A stretch of DNA of 64,000 nucleotides from Bedellia somnulentella. Taxonomy: Eukaryota > Arthropoda > Insecta > Lepidoptera > Bedelliidae. A program made the position numbers and the translations under genes. The stretch spans positions 9,629,213 through 9,693,212 of the forward strand of contig OY755183.1 of NCBI GenBank assembly GCA_963576735.1, given 5' to 3'. Positions 15,301 through 24,800 of the stretch are shown piece after piece (position 1 is the stretch's first letter; every line of letters starts with the position of its first letter). Under the pieces are notes generated by a model. The model saw only the letters and a program-made list of their open reading frames with translations. It was not told the DNA's origin and did no database searches.

Positions 15301-17342
15301 TAACTGATGCAGAAAACAGCTCTAGTGTAAATTATTCATCAGAAAATGACAGTAATGGCGAAAGTGAGTCTTCTGCGGAAGAAGATGATAATGGAAACAA
15401 GACAACGAATATGCATAACAATAATAGGGTACGTTGACTATAAAATAAAAACTAGGTACTCAAAAGTAACATTATTTGTCACGGAACCGAACATTAAAGC
15501 ACCCTCCCGTAAGCATAATTTCCAGAACAACAATGGGTACTCTGTGTAGCAGAATTCTTACAAAATTTCAAGTAATTTTTAGCATACATATACGGCTTCA
15601 CGGCATTCACGGCTATAAATCCCTATTAGGGGTAGCCGGAGCTCCAGAATAAGAATTTCCTCAGCCACTTTTGGAAACTTTCGTTACGAAAATATTATAA
15701 ACTAAAGGTCATCCCACCATCACCAGTAGATGGGTCTCTCCGGCATCGCCCAAAAACTTCTTTAAAAGCCCTAAAACCCGCAGTTGCCTCTTTACTTGCC
15801 TTAGTCACTATCTCTTTCTACCCAAGGGAGTCGTAAGAGACAAATCACCAACGATACTTTATTTCTACCTTCTTGTCCCATATCAATTGGCCTAGACCTT
15901 GCTTTTATAACATACCCTTTTTATATTATAAATCGATAAAGAACATCATACTTAAAAACTTTGCCCATGGAATGCCTATCTAAAATATTGTAATTTTCAA
16001 AAAAAAATGATAATTAAAAATTGCCGTACCTAGTTCAAACTGAGAATGTATAGAACTAGATTCTTTGCTTCAGTGAAAATAAGAAATAAAAGAAAACATT
16101 TGATCTATGGTGTAAACAAAAACATAACCTCTTTCGGTATTTTCCAGTTCAATCGCTCGCTTACCGGTTTATTTTCATGATATTATTTTTCAACGACGAT
16201 CAATACAACTGGAAAATACCGAAAGAAGTTATATTTTTGTTTACAGAGCGAAAAGCATAGATCAAATGTTTTTTTTTATTTCTTATTTTTACTGAAGCAA
16301 AGATTCTCATTCTATACATTCTCAGTTTGAACGAGGTACGACAATTTTTAATTATTATATTTTTTTGAAAATTACAATATTTTAGATAGGCATTCCATGG
16401 GCAAAGTTGTTTAGTTTGATGTCCTTCATCGATTTATAATATAAAAAGGGTATGTTATAAAAGCGAGGTCTAGGCCAATTTCCAAATTTTACTAAGGAGT
16501 TTCTTACTCTGAAGCTCTGGCAACCTCATTATGAGATCTATGACCGCGATTATATTTATGTGCTGTGGCCATATCGTAGATTTGAACACATGTGAAATGA
16601 TCCATCATTTCATGAAATAGTCACATTTCACGATGTGGCTAACTTAATTTGACCAGATCATAAAATCGTCAACGTTTCACGATTTTGTCATCCACGCTTG
16701 GCCAGATCGTAGAAATAGGGTGACCTGTGAAATGCAATCCAAACTCTACGGTTGCTATTGCTATGTTTTTTCGTAATTTGCAAAGTACTCGAGAACCCTT
16801 TCGTTATCACTTTCTTCCTCGCTTAATAACGAATTATTAACTTTTTTACTGCGAGAAACAGCACTTTCACCAGCGGCCGTCATCTTCAGATATAAACAAA
16901 GCGTTTTCAACGACTCTACCGGTAATTAATGTAACTACTTTACGATATGACCAAATAATCTTAACCATTTCATGAAAAGGCCGCGCCTTTAATTGCCCAT
17001 ATCGAGAAACGATTTCTTATCATTGATCTGCTTAAACCACATCACGATGTGGCCAATAAACATTTGAACATTTCATGAAATACGACTATTTCATGAAATG
17101 TTCAAATGTTTGCATGATTTTATGATGTGTTAAAATTTACGATATGGCCACGACATATGTATGTACAATTGTAAATTATGCGTTACATTATTATTAGCAA
17201 GAAGCCCATATTCTATCTAAGCATATATTTTTTACAGGATAAGAACCCAAAAGATACTAAAGGACCACCAACATCTATAACTCAGCTACCCTTTAAAATA
17301 GACGAAGATGACACCAACGAATTGTTGCCATCACCGACCTAA
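326..17342 (+). CDS. axo-like: Axotactin-like neurexin/Caspr-superfamily protein, 3' part (5' end outside window)
   Basis: Type I membrane protein of the neurexin IV/Caspr/axotactin group, which acts at neuronal and glial cell surfaces. Exons read from splice sites and phase: 326-528, 902-1113, 1612-1826, 2501-2674, 3258-3483, 5197-5444, 7080-7508, 8826-9035, 9367-9584, 10049-10128, 10206-10318, 10748-10951, 11384-11577, 12915-13067, 13295-13411, (14251-14316), 14910-15054, 15196-15428, 17238-17342. All phases agree and give about 1158 codons, or 1180 with the bracketed exon. Order: end of an EGF module (YIGENC), fibrinogen-like segment (YLIDIDGNG; CNCDANDNKWHADEG), LamG, EGF (CVPNPCQN), LamG, EGF (CDSEPCKNGG), LamG, one membrane helix (FFIALIVVFIFGLCY, exon 12915-13067), then a Glu/Asp/Ser-rich tail of about 220 residues. 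The extra LamG-EGF unit and the lack of an obvious C-terminal PDZ ligand favour axotactin over neurexin IV. The orthology is inferred, but the superfamily is clear. The junction 11577/12915 is the least certain. Confidence 0.85.
1244..1390 (-). repeat. tRNA-like palindromic repeat family, single arm
   Basis: Reverse strand carries a box A-like TAGCTCAATTGGCAGAGC and a box B-like GGATTCGATCCC. It matches one arm of the elements at 6602-6963 and 58005-58290. It lies in an axotactin-like intron. Confidence 0.6.
1885..2125 (+). repeat. Diverged tRNA-derived SINE (family A)
   Basis: Matches the copy at 4731-5103 in order: box B region (gagttcaatcccgagtc), 'ggcctataccaatgtgtctttt', an aacggtg segment, and 'cactaggtgacaa' near the end. 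The head is incomplete and there are many changes. A fragment of the (TATG)n repeat (family B) follows at about 2190-2280. Confidence 0.55.
3739..4696 (-). mobile_element. Helitron-like non-autonomous element, copy 1
   Basis: Read on the minus strand it starts TCTATACTTATAATAAATC and ends CGATCCACTAG. The host base before it is A and after it T. A short hairpin (CCCGTGCGAAGCTGGGACG) lies just before the CTAG end. These are the structural marks of Helitrons: 5'-TC, a 3' hairpin plus CTRR, and insertion between A and T. A second copy on the plus strand at 49448-50058 has the same ends. This copy holds about 380 extra bases (roughly 3800-4180). No coding capacity is visible, and a (CTGT)n stretch lies inside. 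Confidence 0.6.
4731..5103 (+). repeat. tRNA-derived SINE, family A, full-length
   Basis: Pol III box A-like (GATAGCCCAGTGGGTAGAAC) and box B-like (GTTCAAATCCTGGG) motifs lie in the first 75 bases. A conserved body follows (gaggaaacccacatgg; cctgccccctatcacgtgag; ctctgccaaccccttcgggg), with a short tandem TTATG tail. It is the reference copy for family A. Other copies are at 58734-59119 (+), 12321-12742 (+), 14491-14712 (-), 28555-28745 (-), 43982-44134 (-), 46685-46796 (-) and 53362-53546 (-). Confidence 0.8.
5705..6085 (-). pseudogene. Truncated Cys-rich ORF, transposon-associated type, antisense in an intron
   Basis: A 126-codon ORF begins with ATG and encodes paired cysteines (NCFCNICGKY near residue 14, a Cys near 63, DCYFC near 97) around a WVPH and a MLWREP motif. 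This pattern is familiar from a large arthropod family of uncharacterised, often transposon-linked proteins whose full members are several hundred residues long. Here the similarity stops just after the DCYFC motif and the remaining residues look random, so the copy is probably 3'-truncated. It lies in the intron between axotactin-like exons 5197-5444 and 7080-7508, on the opposite strand. The family assignment is from memory and function is unknown. Confidence 0.45.
6602..6963. repeat. Palindromic repeat with two facing tRNA-like arms
   Basis: The outer ~120 bases at each end are inverted copies of each other. Outside lies an AT-rich arm (tttgttcatgaaaacctc ... ggggattattactaataaat). Inside lies a tRNA-like segment with GGTCGCGGGTTCGATTCCC on one strand and its reverse complement on the other. 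The left tRNA-like unit (6687-6757, minus) retains 7 bp acceptor-like ends (one mismatch). About 70 bases separate the arms. Related copies occur at 1244, 18480, 23688, 27487, 31790, 32535 and 58005. Confidence 0.7.
8438..8645 (+). pseudogene. Two degenerate tandem copies of the LamG exon at 8826-9035
   Basis: Copy 1 (about 8438-8553) starts after a perfect acceptor (cctgtag). It matches the real exon closely at its start (GTGATCCGTCCCCAAAGACC), then carries small insertions and changes and ends in an in-frame TGA at 8551-8553. Copy 2 (about 8555-8640) resumes at the same point of the exon and keeps the segment reading PPTDYFDINLGGYDHYSLH, one or two residues different from the functional exon (PPTDYFEMNLGGYDHYSLH). 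It then runs into unrelated sequence. Neither copy has a clear donor. They look like relics of tandem exon duplication, but copy 2 has kept its reading frame well. Confidence 0.75.
11088..11235 (+). mobile_element. LINE 3' fragment
   Basis: Matches the 3' end of the LINE at 54783-56551: gaccatggagaacacattta, gtgctcataaaggcaggcgt, agagcatgtatgaaaagatt, aggtttcccaggatcgcac. It is degenerate and lies in an axotactin-like intron. Confidence 0.6.
11680..12070. other. Unassigned compact segment in intron with PBS-like motif
   Basis: A 130-codon plus-strand ORF (11678-12070) overlaps a 74-codon minus-strand ORF, and base composition is higher in G+C than the flanks. I recognise no domain on either strand. 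On the minus strand the segment ends in TGGCGCCCAACC, which resembles the primer-binding site that follows the 5' LTR in many LTR elements, so this could be an old LTR end. No second LTR was seen. Confidence 0.2.
12321..12742 (+). repeat. SINE family A interrupted by a palindromic MITE
   Basis: A diverged SINE (aaatcctgagttgagcctacaccg...; final cgtgaacatag) is split at its 'accaccag' motif by an insertion at about 12529-12664. The insert core is a near-perfect inverted repeat (12534-12659: GTAGCATGAGGCGTGTGAG against CTCACAAGCCTCATGCTAC). After it the SINE resumes as caggtgtcaaaaatatcacg. Confidence 0.65.
14251..14316 (+). CDS. axo-like: Probable 22-codon cassette exon of the axotactin-like gene
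   Basis: A 66-base segment lies between a good acceptor (tttattatag) and a GT donor (caa|gtacct). It is phase 0 at both ends and sits between exon 13295-13411, which ends in phase 0, and exon 14910-15054, which starts in phase 0. It encodes a polar cytoplasmic peptide starting SLAQAASQKELFPKIDIY, similar in composition to the flanking tail. If the donor is not used, the frame runs on to a stop at about 14347, giving an alternative short C-terminus. Splice signals and frame were read by eye, and usage is not known. Confidence 0.5.
14491..14712 (-). repeat. SINE family A, 5'-truncated
   Basis: Reverse complement of the last two thirds of the 4731-5103 copy, with its tail (acataacataacataaacg) at the left. 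The tRNA head is missing. It lies in an axotactin-like intron. Confidence 0.75.
15594..15884 (-). repeat. (TATG)n repeat, family B, diverged
   Basis: Shows the family order in reverse: cggctataaatccctattag, gcacttttggaaac, gggtctctccggcatcgccc, then a tcgtaagaga segment. It is interrupted on its right by the palindrome at 15885. Confidence 0.55.
15885..16480. repeat. Long foldback palindrome, about 596 bp
   Basis: Left arm (from 15885, AATTGGCCTAGACC) and right arm (ending GGTCTAGGCCAATT at 16480) are inverted copies over about 270 bases, separated by about 50 bases. Matching landmarks include cttttataacataccctttt, gcccatggaatgcctatct and ccgaaagaagtta against its complement. No ORF of note. 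It is most likely a foldback or MITE-type DNA element. Confidence 0.7.
16561..17155. mobile_element. Non-autonomous DNA element with TIRs and TATG duplication
   Basis: Terminal inverted repeats of about 30 bases (TGCTGTGGCCATATCGTA at left; TACGATATGGCCACGACA at right) are flanked by TATG on both sides (16557-16560 and 17156-17159). The interior repeats short palindromes such as CATTTCATGAAAT and CACGATGTGGC. It has no coding capacity. The left flank resembles the tail of a family B repeat, so the TATG may be pre-existing tail sequence rather than a true duplication. Confidence 0.6.
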
Positions 17343-17416
17343 ATACTTCATAAAGGTTTATTTGTGTAATGTTACTGTAACTAAGTCCAAAACTTTCATG
17401 TAAGATATTTTGTGCC

Positions 17417-17422
17417 AATAAA
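17417..17422 (+). terminator. Poly(A) signal of the axotactin-like gene
   Basis: An AATAAA lies about 75 bases after the TAA at 17340-17342, as expected for the 3' end of this transcript. Confidence 0.6.
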
Positions 17423-18479
17423 TATTTTCGAAATTTATAATTATTATTTATTTATTATGGTAGTTTACGATCGTGAGGAAGGAATTTGGTTTTATGCTGG
17501 CCAGTTTCCTCAAATTTATTACTGAAATCGTCCACTTGAAAGCATTCACCAAGGCATTCGATTTAGTTTCAAAGCTCAAGTCAATAGTTTTCCGGATCCT
17601 GATTTTGGCCTTGTGCATGGTGTAATGTAGACTTCATCAGCCGATGTCACTCCAGCTCTATGTGGATGTTCAATGCGCCTCTCACCATTCGGTGATCGCT
17701 TCGGTCTTAACTGCACTGATCACAGAGACATAAATGGGTCAAAATGTCTGTACCGAAAGCATTTGAAATTGTAGTTTATATCATGTTTATTACTATAGTT
17801 TTTATTTCACGTTAATAAATGCAGTATTTCTGCTGCAGCGACCTCGAGAAGTTCAACCCCGTTTTCAAATTTTCAGATTTAGTGCGCTTTTTAATCTGAC
17901 GTCACAACCCGTGAGCCGGCCGGTCATTGCTACTGCGCCATGTTGGTCCGATTGGGAATAGTGCGATTGTTTCTTTATTTATTTCTTTTATATGCTTGTT
18001 TACAATACAGTAACATAAATAATAGGTACTTCTACCAATCCCTACAGGGGTAACTGCGTGAACGTTTGAGTTTTAAGAATTGAGTTGTTTTGCATACAAA
18101 TACTTCCTGCCGGATAGCTAAAGTAACAACTTTAAACCACTTATAGAAAATGAGAAGAATTAAATGGTATAGAGGATTATTATTGCTGGTGTTGGTGTAC
18201 TATCGGCACAGAATAGCACTAACTCGTTTCTTCACAAGGTTAATAAAAGGTGACTTAGGAAATTAGTCGCTTTTTCTAAGAGAATATTAGATGATGCGGC
18301 TGGAGACCCATCACCAATTACCAACCACCCTTATTATACAACCTTTTCCCTCCCTCAATTTCACAAATTCCTAATTCTGAGGCTTTGGCAACATTTTTTT
18401 CAGTTTTATAGCCGTGATTATATTTTTACCTCTGGATAGTTTCTCATCAAAGGTAATAATAATAGGGTAATCAATTAAG

Positions 18480-18620
18480 GACAAAAAAAACAATATTAGC
18501 GGGACTCGAACCCACGACATTCGGGTATTCGCCCCCGTTCCGGATATTTTTATTTCCTTAATTCATTAGTAATAATCCCCACATTAAGTTTTCATGCAAA
18601 ACAAAGCCCAATTAAATAAT
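18480..18620. repeat. tRNA-like palindromic repeat fragment
   Basis: Contains gcgggactcgaacccacgac, gggtattcgcccccgttcc and the outer arm taataatccccacatt...ttttcatg seen in the other copies. Confidence 0.6.
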
Positions 18621-18654
18621 ATTAGGCACATAAAAAAGGTAATAATAATAAATA

Positions 18655-18853
18655 CTGTTTAGCGTCGGCTGAGAATAGCACTACCCCATTTCTTCCGAGG
18701 GGTGTACGTAAGAGGCGACTAACAGTATTGGGCCTTTAAGGGATTTTTGGGCGATGCGGTTGGAGACCAATCACCAAAAGTGGCTGAGGAATTTTTGATT
18801 CCTTAGCTCTGGCTACCCCTTCTAGGGATTTAAGCCGTGAGTATGTATGTATA
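18655..18853 (+). repeat. (TATG)n repeat, family B
   Basis: Order as in the 53061-53308 copy: gcgtcggctgagaatagcac, ggtgtacgtaagaggcgact, gggatttttgggcgatgcgg, gtggctgaggaatt, ctggctaccccttctaggga, gccgtgagtatgtatgta. Confidence 0.75.
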
Positions 18854-19432
18854 AAAAAGGGCTCATCTGGTGTTTTAACTGGAGAGATGAAACACTGAGG
18901 CACAATACAATATTTATTTGCCATTTTGTATCACAAAACTACAGAAACTATGCGTGCGCAAGCGTGAGCGACGAATAACGAGGGCTGTGACGTCACATCG
19001 TCACTTTGCCTGCGCCAACCGCATTTAAATCCGTCGGCCGAAAATGCGCTCTTTGAACCTAAATATTCCAGCCATTTTTTAAGTTATGGAAAAAGTAAAA
19101 ATACAGTTTTAATCGTATTTTTATGTAGATTTATTTGGCGTATAAAATAAAAAACGTTGGTCAGACCCATTGAATATGTGCATCTTGGTCGGCATTGTGG
19201 AGGAAAAGTCACCAATGTGGAGGAAAAGGGAAGATCTTCCGCCAGGGCGGTAGTATGCCTGGGGACCGTGGTCCAACTGTATTAAGTTGGAACTTGTATA
19301 TATAGTAAATGTTTTAGAAACTTCGATTGCGCGATGTACGATTTGTATGGCGAGTCTTGATGACGCGTGTGACGTATATTACTTGGTTTCGTGTTGCTGT
19401 GGAATGTGATTCTTCTTGCACTGTCAGCGTTT

Positions 19433-19738
19433 CTATGTAGTCCGCGTCATTGTGTACTGATAGCGCGTCGCTACAGCATGATGAAATCTATCTCGATTTT
19501 TGTAACATCGTTGGAACTCATTCCCCCTCCCCTCCTTCTCCATAAAACTGGCAACGCAACGGCCACGGGCATTACGCCTTCCAAATCCAAAGTTCCCCAC
19601 TCTCGACTCCTTACCCACTCGTTTGCCTAGTATTGCATTAAAGTCTCTTATAACAATAATTGTTGGCGCTAATGCCCTATTCGATGATAGGAATACGGAA
19701 TTTCGACACCAAATGAAAGAGAGTGGACTGTATAACAC
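19433..19738 (-). mobile_element. LINE endonuclease fragment (RTE/BovB-like)
   Basis: The minus-strand ORF of 101 codons contains IRDFNAILGKRVGKES followed by NFGFGRRNARG. This matches the catalytic D-x-N core of apurinic-type LINE endonucleases, where the family reads GDFNAK-G. The rest of the element is not intact. Fragments that look like the 3' part of a similar element lie at 31228-31443 (-) and 46030-46372 (+). Confidence 0.65.
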
Positions 19739-20780
19739 TATAATGAATAATTACAAGAAATATGAAAACTTAATCTACGCGGTTGCGATGCGTTCGTTGT
19801 TCGCTGATCTTAAGTAGTGGCTTAGTCACTCCATGAGCTGCCCCGCGCGTCTTGTTCGCCCCTCTTTCGCCCGCACTAATCTCAGTGTTCTGAACAATAA
19901 TGAAGTGAGTTTTGGACGAATACATGGCTCGGGATATATTCTAAATATCCTAATACATCTTCTTCACCTTATCGTCGGAGTGCGTAAAGGTCGGTGCACA
20001 AACCTGTTGATTGTTACCAAGTGTCAGCCAAGGTCATCGTTTGTGGCAGCTGGATCTCTGCCGGGGATTTTTAGCTACACCTACCCCACCGTTACCATGA
20101 CCGCTGTCGTAGCCAGGAAAAGTGGGGCCGCCGGACTAGAGGCTGGTTCGTTCGATTCGAGTGCCAATTATATGGGGGGGTTATGCCATAATCGCCACCA
20201 TCCACATTCAGCCACCAACGGTTCGGTTGGCGATCACAGTAAAATGTTGGTAGTACTCAGTGCAATACTGCTGCCCATTCATTTCAATCACAATTTGCAT
20301 ATTTACTTTTATAAAATACCGTCCGGTAACGGTAACGGCAATGTTTTTGCATTGCTTTGCAGCATTGCCCATTGAAACCAAATTTTATGTTTTATTTTAA
20401 CTTGTTTATAATGTATTAAACTGACCATAGCACTCTGCGAAATATATAATCTGGATGAGCCACCCATTCTAGCACCACATATTTAATCTGAGTTCTTTTG
20501 GTGTAGCGGTTGCAATATTAATTCTTATGTCTTATATGTTTGCCGATAAGTAGGGATAGTAAAATAGAAATACTGTATTTTCTTGGCTCAAAGCAAATTG
20601 TTTCCAAGACTCAAAAACACCTGTCTGTCTTTGGTAAATAGGCAAAGTCGATAAAAAAATTGTCTATGCTTCATTTGTCCTGTTATGTCATTGTCAAAGA
20701 ATCGCCTGATCGTCTTGTCAAATCTAGTATAATTTAAATACATTTAGAAAATAAGAGAGAGTCGCTGAGTTTCTGAAAAT

Positions 20781-21668
20781 ATGGACGATGTTGAAGCAGA
20801 GAAGATCGCTCGGTTACCTGCACAGTTATTTGTTACGACGGTATGCCATCCGATGGAATATGCCAAGGTCCTCATACAACTGGGATTCGAGCCTTTACCC
20901 CCTCGCCGGTCTACAACGTTGTTCGGTCGCCCTGCCATGATATTACCTAACGTTTTCCAATACATCAAACATATCAAAGCTTCGGACGGCTTTTTTGGAT
21001 GTTACCGAGGACTGTCCGCTAGGATACTGGGCCTGATGGCATCCAGCCATTTGACAACGAAGTTAATTTATGCTTCGGGGATTAACTTGCCTGAAATTAA
21101 TGACCCTCCTAACATTGTGACTGAAGGTGATCCGGTTATGGATGACTACATAAAGCTTGGTCGTCGAGATTTAATTATGAATACTGCATCAGTAATTGTG
21201 TCGTACCCATTCCATGTTGTCTCCATTAGAATGATGGCTTCATTCATAGGCAAGGAGGCCTGTTACAGCAGCCTTTTAGAAACAATAATTGCTGTTTACA
21301 AAGATGATGGACTTCTTGGATTCTTCCATGGGGTTGTGCCTAAATTACTAGCTGATTTGACTTGTGTTGCAGCCACGGGTGTTTTGGCATACTATGTGAA
21401 CAAATACATTGTCAAAACTAAAGAACTGAGGTACTATACTCTACCAATCCTTGGTTTAGTAATGAGTACCATTACATACCCCCTCGTAGTAGTGTCAACT
21501 TGTATGGCTGTAACAGGCAGCAGTCTTAAAGCGGGCAACCCTCCTAACATGCCAGTATACCCATCTTGGCAGACTTGCTGGAAGGAACTTGCTAAGCACA
21601 AACAACATAAAAGAGGATCCTCTCTTATATTTAGGTACTACATTGCACCAATACAAGCATGTGTATAA
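20781..21668 (+). CDS. Mtch: Mitochondrial carrier homolog (MTCH1/2 type)
   Basis: The single open frame of 295 codons starts MDDVEAEKIARLPAQLFVTT and lies on the outer-membrane SLC25-like branch. In mammals MTCH2 inserts tail-anchored and other helical proteins into the mitochondrial outer membrane and binds tBID. Three weak carrier-type repeats are visible (starting about residues 13, 108 and 204), each with hydrophobic stretches, but the canonical PxD/ExxK/R signatures are degenerate, as is typical of MTCH. Length matches the family (about 300). There are no introns in the coding part. The first ATG in a clean context (ATATGGAC) was taken. A poly(A) signal follows at 21780. The gene is convergent with UTP6, with stops 227 bases apart. 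Confidence 0.88.
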   Translation: MDDVEAEKIARLPAQLFVTTVCHPMEYAKVLIQLGFEPLPPRRSTTLFGRPAMILPNVFQYIKHIKASDGFFGCYRGLSARILGLMASSHLTTKLIYASGINLPEINDPPNIVTEGDPVMDDYIKLGRRDLIMNTASVIVSYPFHVVSIRMMASFIGKEACYSSLLETIIAVYKDDGLLGFFHGVVPKLLADLTCVAATGVLAYYVNKYIVKTKELRYYTLPILGLVMSTITYPLVVVSTCMAVTGSSLKAGNPPNMPVYPSWQTCWKELAKHKQHKRGSSLIFRYYIAPIQACV

Positions 21669-21779
21669 CTCAAATTAGTACCTCTTATTGCATTTAATTA
21701 TTCATATTTAATTTGCTAAGTGTTATTTTGTTGGTCAATCACTTCTGAAATTTTCTTGTACAATATGCAAATGAATGTA

Positions 21780-21785
21780 AATAAA
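21780..21785 (+). terminator. Poly(A) signal of Mtch
   Basis: An AATAAA lies about 110 bases after the stop. Confidence 0.6.
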
Positions 21786-21894
21786 GTAGATTAATATGTG
21801 TATGTTTGTTAACAATGTTCCGTGGGATTATTATGAAATAATGTTGTGTTTGTTTACTTAGACAAGTAATAAAACAATTAAGTTGTTAAATTGT

Positions 21895-24800
21895 TTAATT
21901 TATTTTATTTAATGTTTGTTCTTTGATGAATTTATCAACCAATTCTTTCTTCAGCGAACTGATTGCTCTTCGATAGACAGATGGTGCTAGATGAGCGCTT
22001 CCCTTCTCTGTTTCAAACTTCATGTATTCAGACCACAATTCAATATTATCTGTTCCATGATGTTGAACATAATATTCATAGCATTTTCTGATTTGCTTCA
22101 CATTTGGATTGTCCTGTCCCATTTCAATATCTATAACAATTCTGTGCAGATCCTGTTGTATAGGTGGTGTTCTTATAAATTCTTCATAAAGTGCCCTGAC
22201 TTCTTTTATTCCACCATGATCATACATCTTTTGAAGTAATTTAGGTTTGATTGCCATCACACAAGTACTTTCACAATTCTGAAGCTTTTTGTAAATATTC
22301 TTGAGCTGAAAAAATACATATGATTATAAATGAGAAACCTTCCATTTTATTATTATCTATTCTAACATACAATCCCCTAAAACCAGTAAAATGACACTGC
22401 CAGACAAGCTATGGGTACTCTTTATGAAAATCAAATTATTTTTCTGAGGTTCAACTGGAAGATATTGCTTATGTTTTAATGAAATTCAAAAATCTTCATT
22501 TTAGAGAACATGTTAAAAGAATGAACTTACAGAATCTGGAGAGTCAACATTATCCACGATGACACTCCATAGTTGTACAACATCATCTGTGCTAAGTGAT
22601 TTGCTAGCTCTGTTAATTACACTCAACATTTGTTTTTCGTCTGCCTTACTCAATAAAATATATTCTTCCCAAACATATTTATAGGATGGGTTAGATTTAG
22701 CTGCTGTTTCCAAAATCTGTAAAAATAAATTATTTGTACATACTACTGCATTGCATCTCTTGAAACAAATTTGTTGGTATTCATACCTCTAAAAGATCTT
22801 CACTACTTAGTTTATCTTCAAGTTTTAGCATTTGGATACCAAACCGGTACATGTCATCTGTCAACAATCCATTTTCATGGCCAAATATCCAAGCTTTCTT
22901 TACTATCTCAACTTTTTGTTCACCAGCACATAAACTATTATCCAGTCCAAGTAATCCGTGTATGTACTTTGTGCACAAATCCTTATCTGAAAACTGATTA
23001 ATAACATCACTTATTAATCTTATTAACCATCTGAAAATTTTACATAACAGTATAAACAATCTTGATGTACAGATAGCATTTGAACACAATTTCATATAGG
23101 AATACCTACAATTCTCATGGCTAATACCCCAAAAAAGGGTAGCCCAATCTTCAGAATAGGCAATTACTCTGTCACTTTTGGAAGTTGAGTGGGGAAAGTG
23201 GTTGCAAAATATAATACCAGGCCTTTTGTGGGCCTGACTGATATTCATGGAGTTAAAATAAATTGGTACTATACCGTACATTGCCGTGTAGTGTCGGCTT
23301 AGAATAGCACTACCCCGTTTCTACCGATGGGTGTACGTAAGAGGCGACTAACGGTATTGGGGCTTTTAAGGGATTTTTGGGCGATGCGGCTGGAGACCCA
23401 TCACCAACAACCTTTACTTTACCATCCGTTCCCCACTCAATTTTCCAAATGTGGCTGAGGAATTTCTAATTCCTTAGCTCTGGCTACCCCTTCTAGTGAG
23501 TATATGTATGTATGTATGTATACCTTATGCAAAGCCTCTTCAAAAGTAGAAATGTAATGTTCAAGTTTATTTGGCAAATCACTTTCTTCATTTACAAATT
23601 CTTGTATTTCTTCCCAATGACAGTCCTGTAAAGACAAAATATAATATAATGTTGTTTGTAATTAAAACAAATAGATTTATTAATTTGAGTGTTTTTGTTC
23701 ATGAAAACCTCATGTGGGGATTATTACTAATAAATAATAGATTTATTACCTCATTTAATATAGATCTGTCATCATAATTGCGTTAGTTTCTTGATTAAAA
23801 ATAAAGATGTTACATTGACACTAACCTCTAATTCTTTCAGGGCTATGTAGGCCCACACCTCTTTTTCATTATTTCGTGTCCATATTTCCTTTTTAATTAA
23901 TTTGATGAGTTCTTCATCTGTATTAAACTGCAGACACAATTCCAGTGCTTTGAACAGGAATGATGTATCAGTTATACTTTTCATACCATTCTTCAGGACT
24001 ACTTCCATTCTTTTAATCTGCTTTTCCTAAATTTAAAAGTTCATATAAGTTTACTGTCATGTGGGTGGCAAGAGAAATAATAATATTTAGTTCAACCTTG
24101 ATCGCAATAAAATATTGGTAGAATGGATAGAGATTTTTTTTATCATGCTTTTTATAATGTTATTGAAACCTGACACAAGCCCTTAAGAACCGATCAATTG
24201 TAGAAAATGTTGACACACATTAATAATATCTAAATTTGAAGTTCAACTATTGCCAGATCAGATAAAAAAAATATTCACAGGTTTTACTTGCAAAATTTAT
24301 TATTTAAGTAATATATAGGTTGGTTATAATATATTATAAATAATTAATAGACATATTAAAGAATAAAACTGTGAGAGATTTGCGTAAGTCAATGTGTTTA
24401 GTAAATTCAGCTAGTTTTTTTTTTGTTGTTCGTTAACATTATTGTTGTCTATATTGTCAATAGTAACTTACTTTTTCCTCCTCTGTTTCAAACTTAACAT
24501 AAAGAAGTATTTCAATCCTTAACAGCTCTACATAAAGTGATTCTGAATCTGGATGTCTATGTATGCCTTTTAAAAGAAAATTTCTGGCATTCTCCAAATT
24601 ATTTTGCTCTTCACTTTCCCATTTGCTAGCCATTTCCCACATTTTGGGTTTATCTCCATACATCTGTAATATTAATTGATTATCATGTACTCAAATCCAA
24701 CATAAGTAAGACATACACATGATTTCTGAATTGAGTATTCAAGCTGAGAACGACTTAAGCATTGTTTTGTCTCATTCAGTTGTTAAGATTTCAATGCGAC

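Larger units (their letters stand above)
17423..20780. other. Intergenic region, repeats only
   Basis: Holds diverged family B copies (about 18171-18432 and 18655-18853), a tRNA-like repeat fragment (18480-18620) and a decayed LINE endonuclease (19433-19738, minus). TGACGTCA-like motifs occur near 17897 and 18990 in two more G+C-rich patches. The 180-codon ORF at 19833-20375 has no recognisable domain and probably lies in the 5' region of the decayed LINE, read on the wrong strand. I see no host gene. Confidence 0.5.

Noticed and set aside
19833..20375. 180-codon plus-strand ORF
   Set aside because: No domain, low-complexity end (GNGNGN), and it lies beside a minus-strand LINE endonuclease remnant, so it is probably a chance frame in a decayed element.
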